From Thermoleophilia bacterium (GTDB taxonomy: Bacteria > Actinomycetota > Thermoleophilia > Gaiellales > JAICJC01), in the NCBI GenBank assembly GCA_025928655.1, contig JAICJC010000013.1, forward strand, positions 1-43,129: a DNA stretch of 43,129 nucleotides. Reading direction: 5' to 3'. Below, piece by piece: positions 34,178 through 41,617 of the stretch. The notes under the pieces were generated by a model that did not search any database, was not told the origin of the DNA, and was given only the letters and a program-made list of their open reading frames with translations. Positions within the stretch are counted from its first letter, which is position 1, and the number at the start of each line of letters is the position of its first letter. A program made the translations under genes and the position numbers.

Positions 34178-35649
34178 GGCGCGTCCTGGTTGTCGTTCTC
34201 ACGGTTGCGGTGACCGCCTGCAGCGGGAACAGCGCGGTCGTCGTGAGCAGCGTCCGGCACGCGCCGTCACCGCCGGCGACAACATCGCCCGAGCCCATCG
34301 GCCCAGGGTCTCTCTTCCGCCACGTGGGAGTCTGGTTTATCCGAGACGGCAAGCTGTTCGAGGTCAGGCGCGACATCCCGTTCCGGCAGAGCCTGCCGGC
34401 CGACGCGCTGCACGCGCTGCTGGCCGGACCGACCGCAGCCGAGCGCGCCGCAGGCGTGACGAGCGCGATGCCGCCGCAGACGCGCGCGCTGGGAGTCACG
34501 CACCATGCCGGTGTCGCCACGGTCGACATGAGCGCCGAGCTGGGGCAGGGCACGAGCGTCGTCTCGGCACGGCTCCTTCTCGCGCAGATCGTCTACACCG
34601 CCGCGCAGGCCCCGCCGATTCGCGCCGTCCGGCTCGAGCTCGACAACGTCCCGGTCTCGGCCCTGCCCGGATCGGGGCTGCTCGTGGCGCCGAGGCTCAC
34701 CCGCGCGCGCTATCGGGCGCTCGTCCCGTCCGTGGAGATCGCGCAGCCGTCGATGGGCGCGACCGTCTTCTCGCCGCTGCATGTCGCAGGCTACGGCCGG
34801 CCGGGCTCGACCATACACGTCTCCGTGGTCGACGCTGCCGGCCACATCCTGGGACGCCGGAACGTGCCCGTCGCCGGTGCTTCCCGGGACCCGTTCCAGG
34901 GCTCCTTCGAGGTAGATGTCACCGTCGCGCTGCCGTCCGAGGCGGGCGATGGAACGGTCATCGCGACCGACTCGGCGGGCGGCTCGGCCCGCATCCCGGT
35001 GCAGGTGGGTGTGCCGCCGGTCGACGTGTACTGGCCGGGAGCGGGGTCGCTGCGCCAGTTCGACCCACTGACGCTCTGGATCTACGACAACCGCCCGGAT
35101 CCCGGCCCCGTCGAGGTGATCGTCCGGGGCGGCAACGGCGCGACCGCCGGCCATGCCGTCGTCCTGCCGTACTCCTGCCACACGCGGCCCTGCCGGCTGC
35201 CACTGCACGTCGTCCACGTGCCGTTCTCGCTCACCGGCGTCCAGTACGGGTCGATCGAGGTCGACACCGTCGGGCCGCCGTACTACACCCTGCACCTGCC
35301 GCACGTCCGGCTCGCGCCGGGCCATCTGCCGTCGGCCTGCCCGAGCCCGGCCGCGTCCAGTACGCAGACGGATCCACTCACGCGCGCGGCACGGGAGGTC
35401 AGCGCTGCCGCCGGCCGCTACCTGCCCATCACCCAGCTGGTCGCACAGCTCCGTGTGCAGGCGCCCGAGCTCGGGCGGATCGCCCCCGCGCCGGATCAGG
35501 ACGTGTTCCTCCACAGCGACTCGTTCCCGCCGATCGGCGTCACGTGGCTCGGCGAGTCGCCGGGCGGCCGCGGCCTGAAGGCCGCCTACGCGTGCACCGA
35601 CGGCGGCGGTGGAAGCCTCGTCGCCCCCTACAACCGGAGCCGGCCGTGA
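34174..35649 (+). CDS. GerMN/Gmad2-domain lipoprotein (LpqB-like position)
   Basis: A 491-residue lipoprotein: signal RRVLVVVLTVAVTACSGN with lipobox VTAC. Residues about 55-170 form a GerMN domain (LPADALHALLAGPTAAERAA, VATVDMSAELGQGTSVVSAR, LAQIVYTAAQAPPIRAVRLE) and residues about 188-280 a Gmad2 immunoglobulin-like domain (VEIAQPSMGATVFSPLHVAG). A further beta-rich region of about 200 residues follows with no recognised family. GerMN domains occur in spore-germination protein GerM and in actinobacterial LpqB, which modulates the MtrB kinase; position after a kinase suggests the same here. It overlaps both neighbours by 4 bases. Confidence 0.88.
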   Translation: MRRVLVVVLTVAVTACSGNSAVVVSSVRHAPSPPATTSPEPIGPGSLFRHVGVWFIRDGKLFEVRRDIPFRQSLPADALHALLAGPTAAERAAGVTSAMPPQTRALGVTHHAGVATVDMSAELGQGTSVVSARLLLAQIVYTAAQAPPIRAVRLELDNVPVSALPGSGLLVAPRLTRARYRALVPSVEIAQPSMGATVFSPLHVAGYGRPGSTIHVSVVDAAGHILGRRNVPVAGASRDPFQGSFEVDVTVALPSEAGDGTVIATDSAGGSARIPVQVGVPPVDVYWPGAGSLRQFDPLTLWIYDNRPDPGPVEVIVRGGNGATAGHAVVLPYSCHTRPCRLPLHVVHVPFSLTGVQYGSIEVDTVGPPYYTLHLPHVRLAPGHLPSACPSPAASSTQTDPLTRAAREVSAAAGRYLPITQLVAQLRVQAPELGRIAPAPDQDVFLHSDSFPPIGVTWLGESPGGRGLKAAYACTDGGGGSLVAPYNRSRP

Positions 35650-36419
35650 CCCGTCGCCTCACGGTGCTCCTGCTCCTGCTGCTCCTGCTCACCACTGCCT
35701 GCGCCGGGGGCCATCACGCGGGGCTGCTCCAGACGTCCGCGGAGCGCCTCCATGCCGCCGCCAGGGCCGCCCAGGCGGCCTACGACCCCGATTCGGCGGG
35801 CGGCACGGGCTACGGCACGACGGCGCAGCTCCTGCGACGTATGCGCCCGGGGAGGTACGGAACACCGCAGCCCTGGCCGGACGATCTCGCGTTTCGTCCC
35901 GGGGTCGTGTACGTCGCGGTCGACAACGACGGGCGGCTCGCGATCTTGTGGATCGTCGAGCCGTCGGGACGAGCTCTGCTCGCGGACGCCGGAACGCCGC
36001 ACCACCGCGTCGCCTACCAGACCCGGCCTCCCGCGGAGGTGGCGGCGAGCGGCGTCATGCTCATCAGGCCGGGCGTCCTCACCGGCGACATGATCCGGTC
36101 GGCGCTCGAGCGGGCAGGGTTCCACGGCGTCATGCTCAGCGCCGCGGACGGCAGCCGGCTCGCCGACGGGGTGCGGCCGCTCATGTACGGCGGCGACAAG
36201 ATCGGGCTGCCGCCAGGTGACACGGTCGGATTCACCATCCTGCGCACGGCGGCGGACGCCCGCAGGGCCGCATCGGACATGAAGCTCCCGCCACACCACA
36301 TCAGCGTCGTCATCGGAACGGCATCGATCCGCTACACCTGGACGGCGACATCCCCCAACCACGCGCAGGCGTTCATGAAGGCCGTCGCCGAGCTGCGGCG
36401 GGAGGTCGACGCGAAGTGA
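35646..36419 (+). CDS. Predicted lipoprotein, family unrecognised (paralogue 1 of 2)
   Basis: A 257-residue lipoprotein: signal TRRLTVLLLLLLLLTTACAG with lipobox TTAC. It shares with the next gene a distinctive N-terminal block: AAYDPDSAGGTGYGTTA, then RRM..G.YGTP, then PDD.AFRPG.VY, and a central RPGVLTGDMIRSALERAGF, ending in a conserved VVIG.A.I strand. No catalytic triad or metal motif is evident. The Gly/Thr-rich block followed by short beta strands vaguely recalls the globular part of bacterial pilins, but no pilin leader is present, so this is speculation. GTG starts overlap neighbours as GTGA on both sides, so it is translated with the kinase cassette. Confidence 0.82.
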   Translation: MTRRLTVLLLLLLLLTTACAGGHHAGLLQTSAERLHAAARAAQAAYDPDSAGGTGYGTTAQLLRRMRPGRYGTPQPWPDDLAFRPGVVYVAVDNDGRLAILWIVEPSGRALLADAGTPHHRVAYQTRPPAEVAASGVMLIRPGVLTGDMIRSALERAGFHGVMLSAADGSRLADGVRPLMYGGDKIGLPPGDTVGFTILRTAADARRAASDMKLPPHHISVVIGTASIRYTWTATSPNHAQAFMKAVAELRREVDAK

Positions 36420-37171
36420 CACCCGCGCGGCCCGCGTTCGTGCTGGCGCTCCTGCTCGCCACGGCCGGTGGTTGCGGGTCAGGATCGCTGACGCCGCCGG
36501 AACGGCTTCACGCAGGGGTCACGGCCGCGCAGGCGACGTTCGACCCCGACTCCGCCGGTGGGACCGGATACGGAACGACCGCCCGGCTCGTTCGGCGGAT
36601 GGGCTCCGGGGCGTACGGGACGCCTCTGCCGTTTCCGGACGACTTCGCCTTCCGGCCCGGGATCGTGTATGCCGGCATCTTCGGCACGGACAACCGGGAC
36701 GCCATCGTCTGGGTGGTGGACCCGTCCGGCCGCGCGTTCGACGCCTATCTCAAGGGCCCCCATAAGGTCGTCTACGAGACCCGATCCCGGGCCGAGGGGA
36801 TCAAGAACGGCATGACGGTCATCCGCCCGGGCGTGCTCTCCGGCGACATGGTCCGCGCGGCGTTCGCGCGGGCCGGTTTCGCGCGCACGCAGCTGGGCGT
36901 CCAGCCATCGATGGCGGGCGGTTGGAGCGCCGTCATCCGGGGACAGACCGACGATGCGGCGTCTCAGGATCAGGAGGTGTTCTTCACGGTCTTCCCCACG
37001 GCCGCCCAGGCGCGTAAACAGCAGGCGGACGAGCACTCGCTCCCGGGCGCCCACAGCGTCGTCATCGGGAACGCGTGGATCTCCTGCTGGTGGAAGGCGA
37101 GCGGTCCCGACCGGTCGGCCGCGTTCGCCCAAGTCGTCTCGGAGCTGCGACGGCACCGCCACACCGGGTGA
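36416..37171 (+). CDS. Predicted lipoprotein, family unrecognised (paralogue 2 of 2)
   Basis: A 251-residue lipoprotein: signal TPARPAFVLALLLATAGGCG with lipobox AGGC. It repeats the plan of the preceding gene: TFDPDSAGGTGYGTTARLVR, YGTPLPFPDDFAFRPGIVY, RPGVLSGDMVRAAFARAGF and VVIGNAWISCWW near the end, clearly a tandem duplication that has diverged (it has extra Cys and Trp in the last strand). Function unknown; as an outer-face lipoprotein next to a sensor kinase it may sense or modulate envelope state. GTG 36416 overlaps the previous stop by 4 bases; the next gene starts 17 bases after its stop. Confidence 0.82.
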   Translation: MTPARPAFVLALLLATAGGCGSGSLTPPERLHAGVTAAQATFDPDSAGGTGYGTTARLVRRMGSGAYGTPLPFPDDFAFRPGIVYAGIFGTDNRDAIVWVVDPSGRAFDAYLKGPHKVVYETRSRAEGIKNGMTVIRPGVLSGDMVRAAFARAGFARTQLGVQPSMAGGWSAVIRGQTDDAASQDQEVFFTVFPTAAQARKQQADEHSLPGAHSVVIGNAWISCWWKASGPDRSAAFAQVVSELRRHRHTG

Positions 37172-37188
37172 CCTGTAACATCTGCCGC

Positions 37189-37989
37189 ATGCGCATCCGC
37201 ACCGCTCTCCCCGTCCTCGCCCTGCTCACCCTCTCGCTGTCGGCCGGCCCGGCCGCGGCGGCTCCTCATGCCGGCCCGCGGATGACCGTGCAGGTCTGGC
37301 TCGAGCGGGCCGCGGGCAAGCTCTGGGTCAGCAAGCGCACCGTGCCGCGCACGCCGGCGGTCGCGGCGACGGCCGTGCGGCTGCTCCTCGCCGGGCCGAA
37401 CGCCGCCGAGCGGGCCGCGGGCGTGCGGACCGCCATCCCCGCCGGCACCCGGCTGCGCGGGATCTCGCTGCGCAACGGCACGGCGACCGTCGACGTCAGC
37501 AGCGCCTTCGCGGCGGGGGCGCCGAGGGGGCAGATCCGCACGCGCCTGGCCGAGCTCGTGTACACGGCCACCCAGTTCGCGACGGTGCAGCGGGTGCGGA
37601 TCGAGGTCGCCGGCTCGGCCGTCACCTCCATCGCCGGGACGCCGGTGCCACAGCCCGCGGAGCGGCGCGACTTCCTGCGCCGGCTGCCTGCGATCCTCGT
37701 CAACCGGCCGGCGATCGGGGTGCACGTGCCCGCCACGGTGACGGTCGCCGGGACCGCCGACGTGTTCGAGGGCGCGCTGACGGTGCGGGTGATCAACGAG
37801 CGCGGCCGGCTGCTGGCCCGGCGCCGCATCACGGCGTCATGCGGCACGGGCTGCCGCGGCCGCTACTCGGTCGCGATCCCGTACACGGTCATCCGCCGCC
37901 AGCCCGGCACGATCGTCATCCTCGACTCCGGCGGCCGGGTGGCCCACCCCCACGTCGTGCGCGTGCCGGTGAGGCTCAGCGCGTCCTAG
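37189..37989 (+). CDS. Secreted GerMN/Gmad2-domain protein
   Basis: A 266-residue protein with a Sec signal (TALPVLALLTLSLSAGPAAA, cleavage after AAA near residue 25) and no lipobox Cys. A GerMN domain (ATAVRLLLAGPNAAERAAGV, GTATVDVSSAFAAGAPRGQI, LAELVYTATQFATVQRVRIE; about residues 55-150) precedes a Gmad2 domain (PAIGVHVPATVTVAGTADVF, TVRVINERGRLLARR; about 180-265). It is a shorter relative of the lipoprotein at 34174-35649, so the cassette is bracketed by two GerMN/Gmad2 genes. It overlaps the convergent aroK-aroB gene by 14 bases. Confidence 0.88.
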   Translation: MRIRTALPVLALLTLSLSAGPAAAAPHAGPRMTVQVWLERAAGKLWVSKRTVPRTPAVAATAVRLLLAGPNAAERAAGVRTAIPAGTRLRGISLRNGTATVDVSSAFAAGAPRGQIRTRLAELVYTATQFATVQRVRIEVAGSAVTSIAGTPVPQPAERRDFLRRLPAILVNRPAIGVHVPATVTVAGTADVFEGALTVRVINERGRLLARRRITASCGTGCRGRYSVAIPYTVIRRQPGTIVILDSGGRVAHPHVVRVPVRLSAS

Positions 37990-39478
37990 CGACCGCCCGG
38001 GCGACGGCCGTCTCGACGAGGTCGTCGCCCGGATCCCTGTCCCAGACCGGGTTGCCGACGCCGGACAGGAGCGCGAACCGCACGCGGCCGCCGCGCGCCT
38101 TCTTGTCGTGCGACATCGCGTCGATGATCGCCGCCGGGCTGACGTTGCGCGCGGCCACCGGCAGCTCGTGCCGGCGCAGGAGGTCGCGCACCTCCTCCTC
38201 GACGGCGGGGTCGAGCCCCTCCGTCTGGGCCGACAGCCACAGCGCCGAGAGCAGCCCGATGCCGACCGCTTCGCCATGGCCGAAGGCCTTGTAATCGGTC
38301 GCGACCTCGATCGCATGGCCGATGGAGTGGCCCAGGTTGAGGACGGCGCGGCGGCCGCGCTCGGTCGGGTCGGCGGCGACGACCCGCACCTTGTAGGCGG
38401 CGCAGCGGCGGATGAGCTCGAGCCGCTCCTCGGGGCCCCCGCGGCCCGGCTCCCACTCGCGCACCATCTCCCACAGCCGCCCGCCGGCCAGCAGCGCCGT
38501 CTTGATCACCTCGGCGAACCCGCACGCCCACTCCCGCACCGGCAGCGTCTCGAGCACGCCCGGGTCGGACACGACCCACTCCGGCAGGTGGAACGCGCCG
38601 ACCGCGTTCTTCGCCGCCGGCAGGTCGATGCCGGTCTTGCCCCCGATGCCGGCGTCCACCATGCCGACGAGGGAGGTCGGCACCGCGATCCAGGGGACGC
38701 CCCGGAGGAAGCTCGCGGCCACGAACCCGGCGACGTCCGTCGCGGCGCCGCCGCCCATGCCGACGACGACGTCGCCGCGCTCGAGCCCGAGCTCGGCCAG
38801 CCGCGTCCAGGCCTGGCGGGCGACGGCCACCGTCTTGGCGTGCTCGCCGGCCGGCAGCCGGACGGTCACGAACGGATCGAACGGGGCCCCCACGACGCGC
38901 AGCACGTTGCGGTCGGCGACGAGGGCCGCGCGGCGGGCGCCGATCAGGCGCGGCAGCTCGCCGAGCGCCCCCGGCCGGGCGATCGGCGCCAGCAGCGCCT
39001 CGTCGCCGTGCACCTCCTCGGCGTCGACGAGCGCGTCGGCGGTCGCGTGGTAGAGGCCCTTGCGGCCCTCGTAAAGCTCGGCGAACCCGCGCGCCTCGGC
39101 CGCCAGCGGCCGGTCGCCGGCACCCGCCTCGATGCGCCGCCAGGCCGTCTGCGGCGAGACGTCCAGCAGGACGGTGAACGAGCCGTCGCGCAGGCGCTCG
39201 CGGGTGAGCGGCGAGGTGACCGCCCCGCCCCCGAGCGCCACGACCACCCCGGTCTGGTGCAGGAGGCGCAGGCACACGCGCTCCTCGAGCGCCCGGAACG
39301 TCGGCTCGCCGTCGGTCGCGAAGATCTCCTTGATCGACCGGCCCGCCTCCCGCTCGATCTCGGCGTCGGAGTCGACCGCCCGCCAGCCGAGCCTCCCGGC
39401 GATCGTCGCCGCGGCGGTGGTCTTGCCCGAGCCCATGAAGCCGATCAGGGCCAGGTTGCGGTAGGGCCCGGGGATCAC
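37976..39478 (-). CDS. aroKB: Fused shikimate kinase / 3-dehydroquinate synthase
   Basis: A 500-residue bifunctional protein in one uninterrupted frame. Residues about 1-160: shikimate kinase with Walker A LIGFMGSGKTTAAATIAGRL, DSDAEIEREAGRSIKEIF (shikimate-binding Asp), VVALGGGAV (substrate loop) and DRPL lid. Residues about 165-500: dehydroquinate synthase with GGGAATDVAGFVAASFLRGV (NAD region), PTSLVGMVDAGIGGKTGID, ACGFAEVIKTALL, LNLGHSIGHAIEVATDYKAF (zinc His) and HGEAVGIGLL. The two activities are steps 5 and 2 of the shikimate pathway. GTG 39476-39478 overlaps the aroC stop. No separate start or stop is seen at the junction. Confidence 0.95.
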   Translation of the reverse strand: MIPGPYRNLALIGFMGSGKTTAAATIAGRLGWRAVDSDAEIEREAGRSIKEIFATDGEPTFRALEERVCLRLLHQTGVVVALGGGAVTSPLTRERLRDGSFTVLLDVSPQTAWRRIEAGAGDRPLAAEARGFAELYEGRKGLYHATADALVDAEEVHGDEALLAPIARPGALGELPRLIGARRAALVADRNVLRVVGAPFDPFVTVRLPAGEHAKTVAVARQAWTRLAELGLERGDVVVGMGGGAATDVAGFVAASFLRGVPWIAVPTSLVGMVDAGIGGKTGIDLPAAKNAVGAFHLPEWVVSDPGVLETLPVREWACGFAEVIKTALLAGGRLWEMVREWEPGRGGPEERLELIRRCAAYKVRVVAADPTERGRRAVLNLGHSIGHAIEVATDYKAFGHGEAVGIGLLSALWLSAQTEGLDPAVEEEVRDLLRRHELPVAARNVSPAAIIDAMSHDKKARGGRVRFALLSGVGNPVWDRDPGDDLVETAVARAVARTR

Positions 39479-40659
39479 GCCCGCGAGATGCGCTCGAGGT
39501 AGGCGGCGTGGGCGGCGACGAAGTCGCCCACCGCGTCCCCGCCGAACTTCTCGGCCGCCGCCCGCGCGAGCTCCCAGGCCACGCCGGCCTCGGCCACGAC
39601 GGCGGCCGCCGGAAGGACGGTGACGTCGCTGCGCTCGACGTGCGCGTCGCGCGGCTCGTGCGAGCCGAGCTCGACGCTCTTCAGCGGCCGCATCAGCGTC
39701 GGCAGCGGCTTCCAGATCGTGCGAATGACCAGCTCGGCGCCGTTCGTCATCCCGCCCTCGAGCCCGCCCGCGGCGTCGCTCTTGCGGTGGTAGCCGCGGT
39801 CGTCCGAGTGGAAAATCTCGTCGTGCACCCGCGAGCCGCGGCGGGTCGAGCTCACGATCGCGTCGCCGATCTCGACGCCCTTCGCGGACTGGATCGAGAG
39901 CATCGCCGCGGCCAGCCGCCCGTCCAGCCGCGCGGCCGCCGACACGTGCGAGCCGAGACCCGGGGGCACGCCGAAGGCGCGCACCTCGGTGACGCCGCCG
40001 AGCGTGTCGCGCTCGCGCTTGGCCTGCTCGATCTCCTCGATCATCGCCGCCTCGGCGTCCGGGTCGAGGCAGCGCACCTCGGAGGCCTCGGCCCGGTCGA
40101 AGTCGCGCTCCTGCAGCCAGGCCGGCGGCGTTGCGCGGACGGTGCCGATCTGGAGCACGTGCGAGCGAACGGTGATCCCGATCGTCGCGATCAGGGCCTT
40201 CGCAACCGCGCCCGCGGCGACCCGTCCGGCGGTCTCGCGCGCGCTGGCCCGCTCGAGCACGTTGCGGACGTCGTCGTGGCCGTACTTGAGGACGCCGGCG
40301 AGGTCGGCGTGGCCGGGCCGCGGAAGGGTCACCGGCTGCCCCCGCCAGCCGTATCCCTCCAGCTCGGCCTCGTCGACCGGCCACGCGCTCATCGGCGCCG
40401 TCCAGTTCTTGTGGTCGCGGTTCTGGATGAAGAACGCGAGCGGGCTGCCGAGCGTCCTGCCGTGGCGCAGGCCGCCGCGCGGCTCGACGTCGTCCTGCTC
40501 GAGCTTCTGCCGCGGGCTGCGGCCGTAGCCGGCCTGGCGCCGGGCGAGATCGGCCCGGATCAGCCCGTGGTCGAGCTCGAGCCCCGCCGGGAGCCCGGAG
40601 ACGACGACGGTGAGCCCGGGGCCGTGCGACTCCCCGGCGGTGACGTACGCGAGCTCCAT
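39475..40659 (-). CDS. aroC: Chorismate synthase
   Basis: A 394-residue FMN-dependent enzyme forming chorismate from EPSP. The signatures are the N-terminal YVTAGESHGPGLTVVVSGLP (GESHG), the Arg-rich RQAGYGRSPRQKLEQDDVEP, GRTLGSPLAFFIQNRDHKN, RETAGRVAAGAVAKALIATI and the C-terminal SDAAGGLEGGMTNGAELVIR (family pattern 3). Length is typical. It overlaps aroKB by 4 bases and is the first gene of that pair; a 95-base gap with a possible hairpin separates it from the upstream small membrane protein. Confidence 0.98.
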   Translation of the reverse strand: MELAYVTAGESHGPGLTVVVSGLPAGLELDHGLIRADLARRQAGYGRSPRQKLEQDDVEPRGGLRHGRTLGSPLAFFIQNRDHKNWTAPMSAWPVDEAELEGYGWRGQPVTLPRPGHADLAGVLKYGHDDVRNVLERASARETAGRVAAGAVAKALIATIGITVRSHVLQIGTVRATPPAWLQERDFDRAEASEVRCLDPDAEAAMIEEIEQAKRERDTLGGVTEVRAFGVPPGLGSHVSAAARLDGRLAAAMLSIQSAKGVEIGDAIVSSTRRGSRVHDEIFHSDDRGYHRKSDAAGGLEGGMTNGAELVIRTIWKPLPTLMRPLKSVELGSHEPRDAHVERSDVTVLPAAAVVAEAGVAWELARAAAEKFGGDAVGDFVAAHAAYLERISRA

Positions 40660-40729
40660 GCGGCCATGGAGGTTACCGACTGGGTCGTGTCCCCATCGCG
40701 CATCTCACGCAGTATGCGGCTGCCTCGCG

Positions 40730-40750
40730 GGGGGATCCATGGCCTCCCCC
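40730..40750 (-). terminator. Possible hairpin after the small membrane protein gene
   Basis: GGGGGA (40730-40735) and TCCCCC (40745-40750) are exact complements around a 9-base loop, 5 bases beyond the stop of the small membrane protein. No T-tract follows, so a terminator role is tentative. Confidence 0.3.
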
Positions 40751-40754
40751 GTGT

Positions 40755-40934
40755 TCAGGAGGCGGAGCCGACGCGCGCCAGGCCGGCCGAGTAGGCGACC
40801 AGGTAGAGCGGCATCCAGGCGGCGCAGAGCAGCAGCTCGAGGACGGGGTCGCCGAACGCCATCATCAGCGAGTAGACGACGGCGGCGCCGAGCAGGCCCA
40901 GGAAGACGATGACGGCGGAGCGGCGCAGCATCAT
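40755..40934 (-). CDS. Small two-helix membrane protein
   Basis: A 59-residue hydrophobic protein: MLRRSAVIVFLGLLGAAVVY SLMMAFG is the first membrane segment with a short basic N-terminus, and LELLLCAAWMPLYLVAYSAG the second. No family is recognised. The ATG at 40932-40934 (a second ATG follows directly) overlaps the prepilin peptidase stop, so it is likely co-translated with it. It may be an accessory subunit of the peptidase or unrelated. Confidence 0.65.
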   Translation of the reverse strand: MMLRRSAVIVFLGLLGAAVVYSLMMAFGDPVLELLLCAAWMPLYLVAYSAGLARVGSAS

Positions 40935-41569
40935 GCGCCCACGTACCAGGCGTTCCACAGCTGCGGCCCCCACAGGAGCGCGACCATCGCGCCGGCGGCC
41001 AGAAACGGGCCGAAGGGGAAGGTGGCCTTGCGCCCGCGCAGGCCCTGCGTCAGGAGCACGCCCGCCGAGAAGACCGTCGAGATGGCGAACGCCGCGAACA
41101 GCGCGACCCCGACGTACTTGCCCAGCGCCAACCCGATCATCAGCACCATCTTCACGTCACCCTTGCCCATTCCTGCCGGGTAGACCTTCCAGGCGATCCC
41201 GAGGAAGAGCATCGCCGCCACGCCGCCGATCAGGAGCTCCGCCCACCGGTCGGGCTGGGCCACGAGCGCCGTCAGGTAGACCGCGAGCGCACCCGGCTGG
41301 TTGATGAGGTCGGGGATGATCCGATGGCGCAGGTCGATCACCGACGCCGGGACGATCAGGGCGGTCAGGAGCAGGGCCGGCGCGAGCCGGGCGTGGAAGC
41401 CGATCTGCACCGTGACGGCCGCGAAGAGGAAGGCGGTCACCCCGGCGACGATCCAGCGGCGGCGCGACGACGGCTCGCTGCCCTTCCCGCGGGGGAAGCG
41501 CTGGATCAGCCACTCGATCGGCCAGCCGAGCGCGAAGCCGGCGCCTGCGAGGGGGAGGACGAACTCCAT
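40931..41569 (-). CDS. A24 prepilin-type aspartyl peptidase with short N-terminus
   Basis: A 212-residue polytopic membrane protein. The two catalytic Asp motifs are present: LIVPASVIDLRHRIIPDLIN and YPAGMGKGDVKMVLMIGLAL (GxGD). It lacks the long cytoplasmic N-terminal loop with paired CxxC motifs of bifunctional PilD; only GAGFALGWPIEWLIQRFPRG remains, so it may cleave prepilins without the usual methyltransferase domain. No pilin or pilus gene is seen in the window. An A24 peptidase next to aroE is also found in Mycobacterium, so the position is conserved. The ATG at 41569 is divergent from the FAD oxidoreductase by 48 bases. Confidence 0.9.
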   Translation of the reverse strand: MEFVLPLAGAGFALGWPIEWLIQRFPRGKGSEPSSRRRWIVAGVTAFLFAAVTVQIGFHARLAPALLLTALIVPASVIDLRHRIIPDLINQPGALAVYLTALVAQPDRWAELLIGGVAAMLFLGIAWKVYPAGMGKGDVKMVLMIGLALGKYVGVALFAAFAISTVFSAGVLLTQGLRGRKATFPFGPFLAAGAMVALLWGPQLWNAWYVGA

Positions 41570-41617
41570 GTGGCCGTTATCGGCGCGACGGCCGCGGGAC
41601 TGTAGGCTCTCGCCCGG

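Noticed and set aside
34174-37989. Spore-germination operon because of GerMN domains
   Set aside because: GerMN/Gmad2 domains are widespread in non-sporulating actinobacteria (LpqB type); no other sporulation or germination gene is present.
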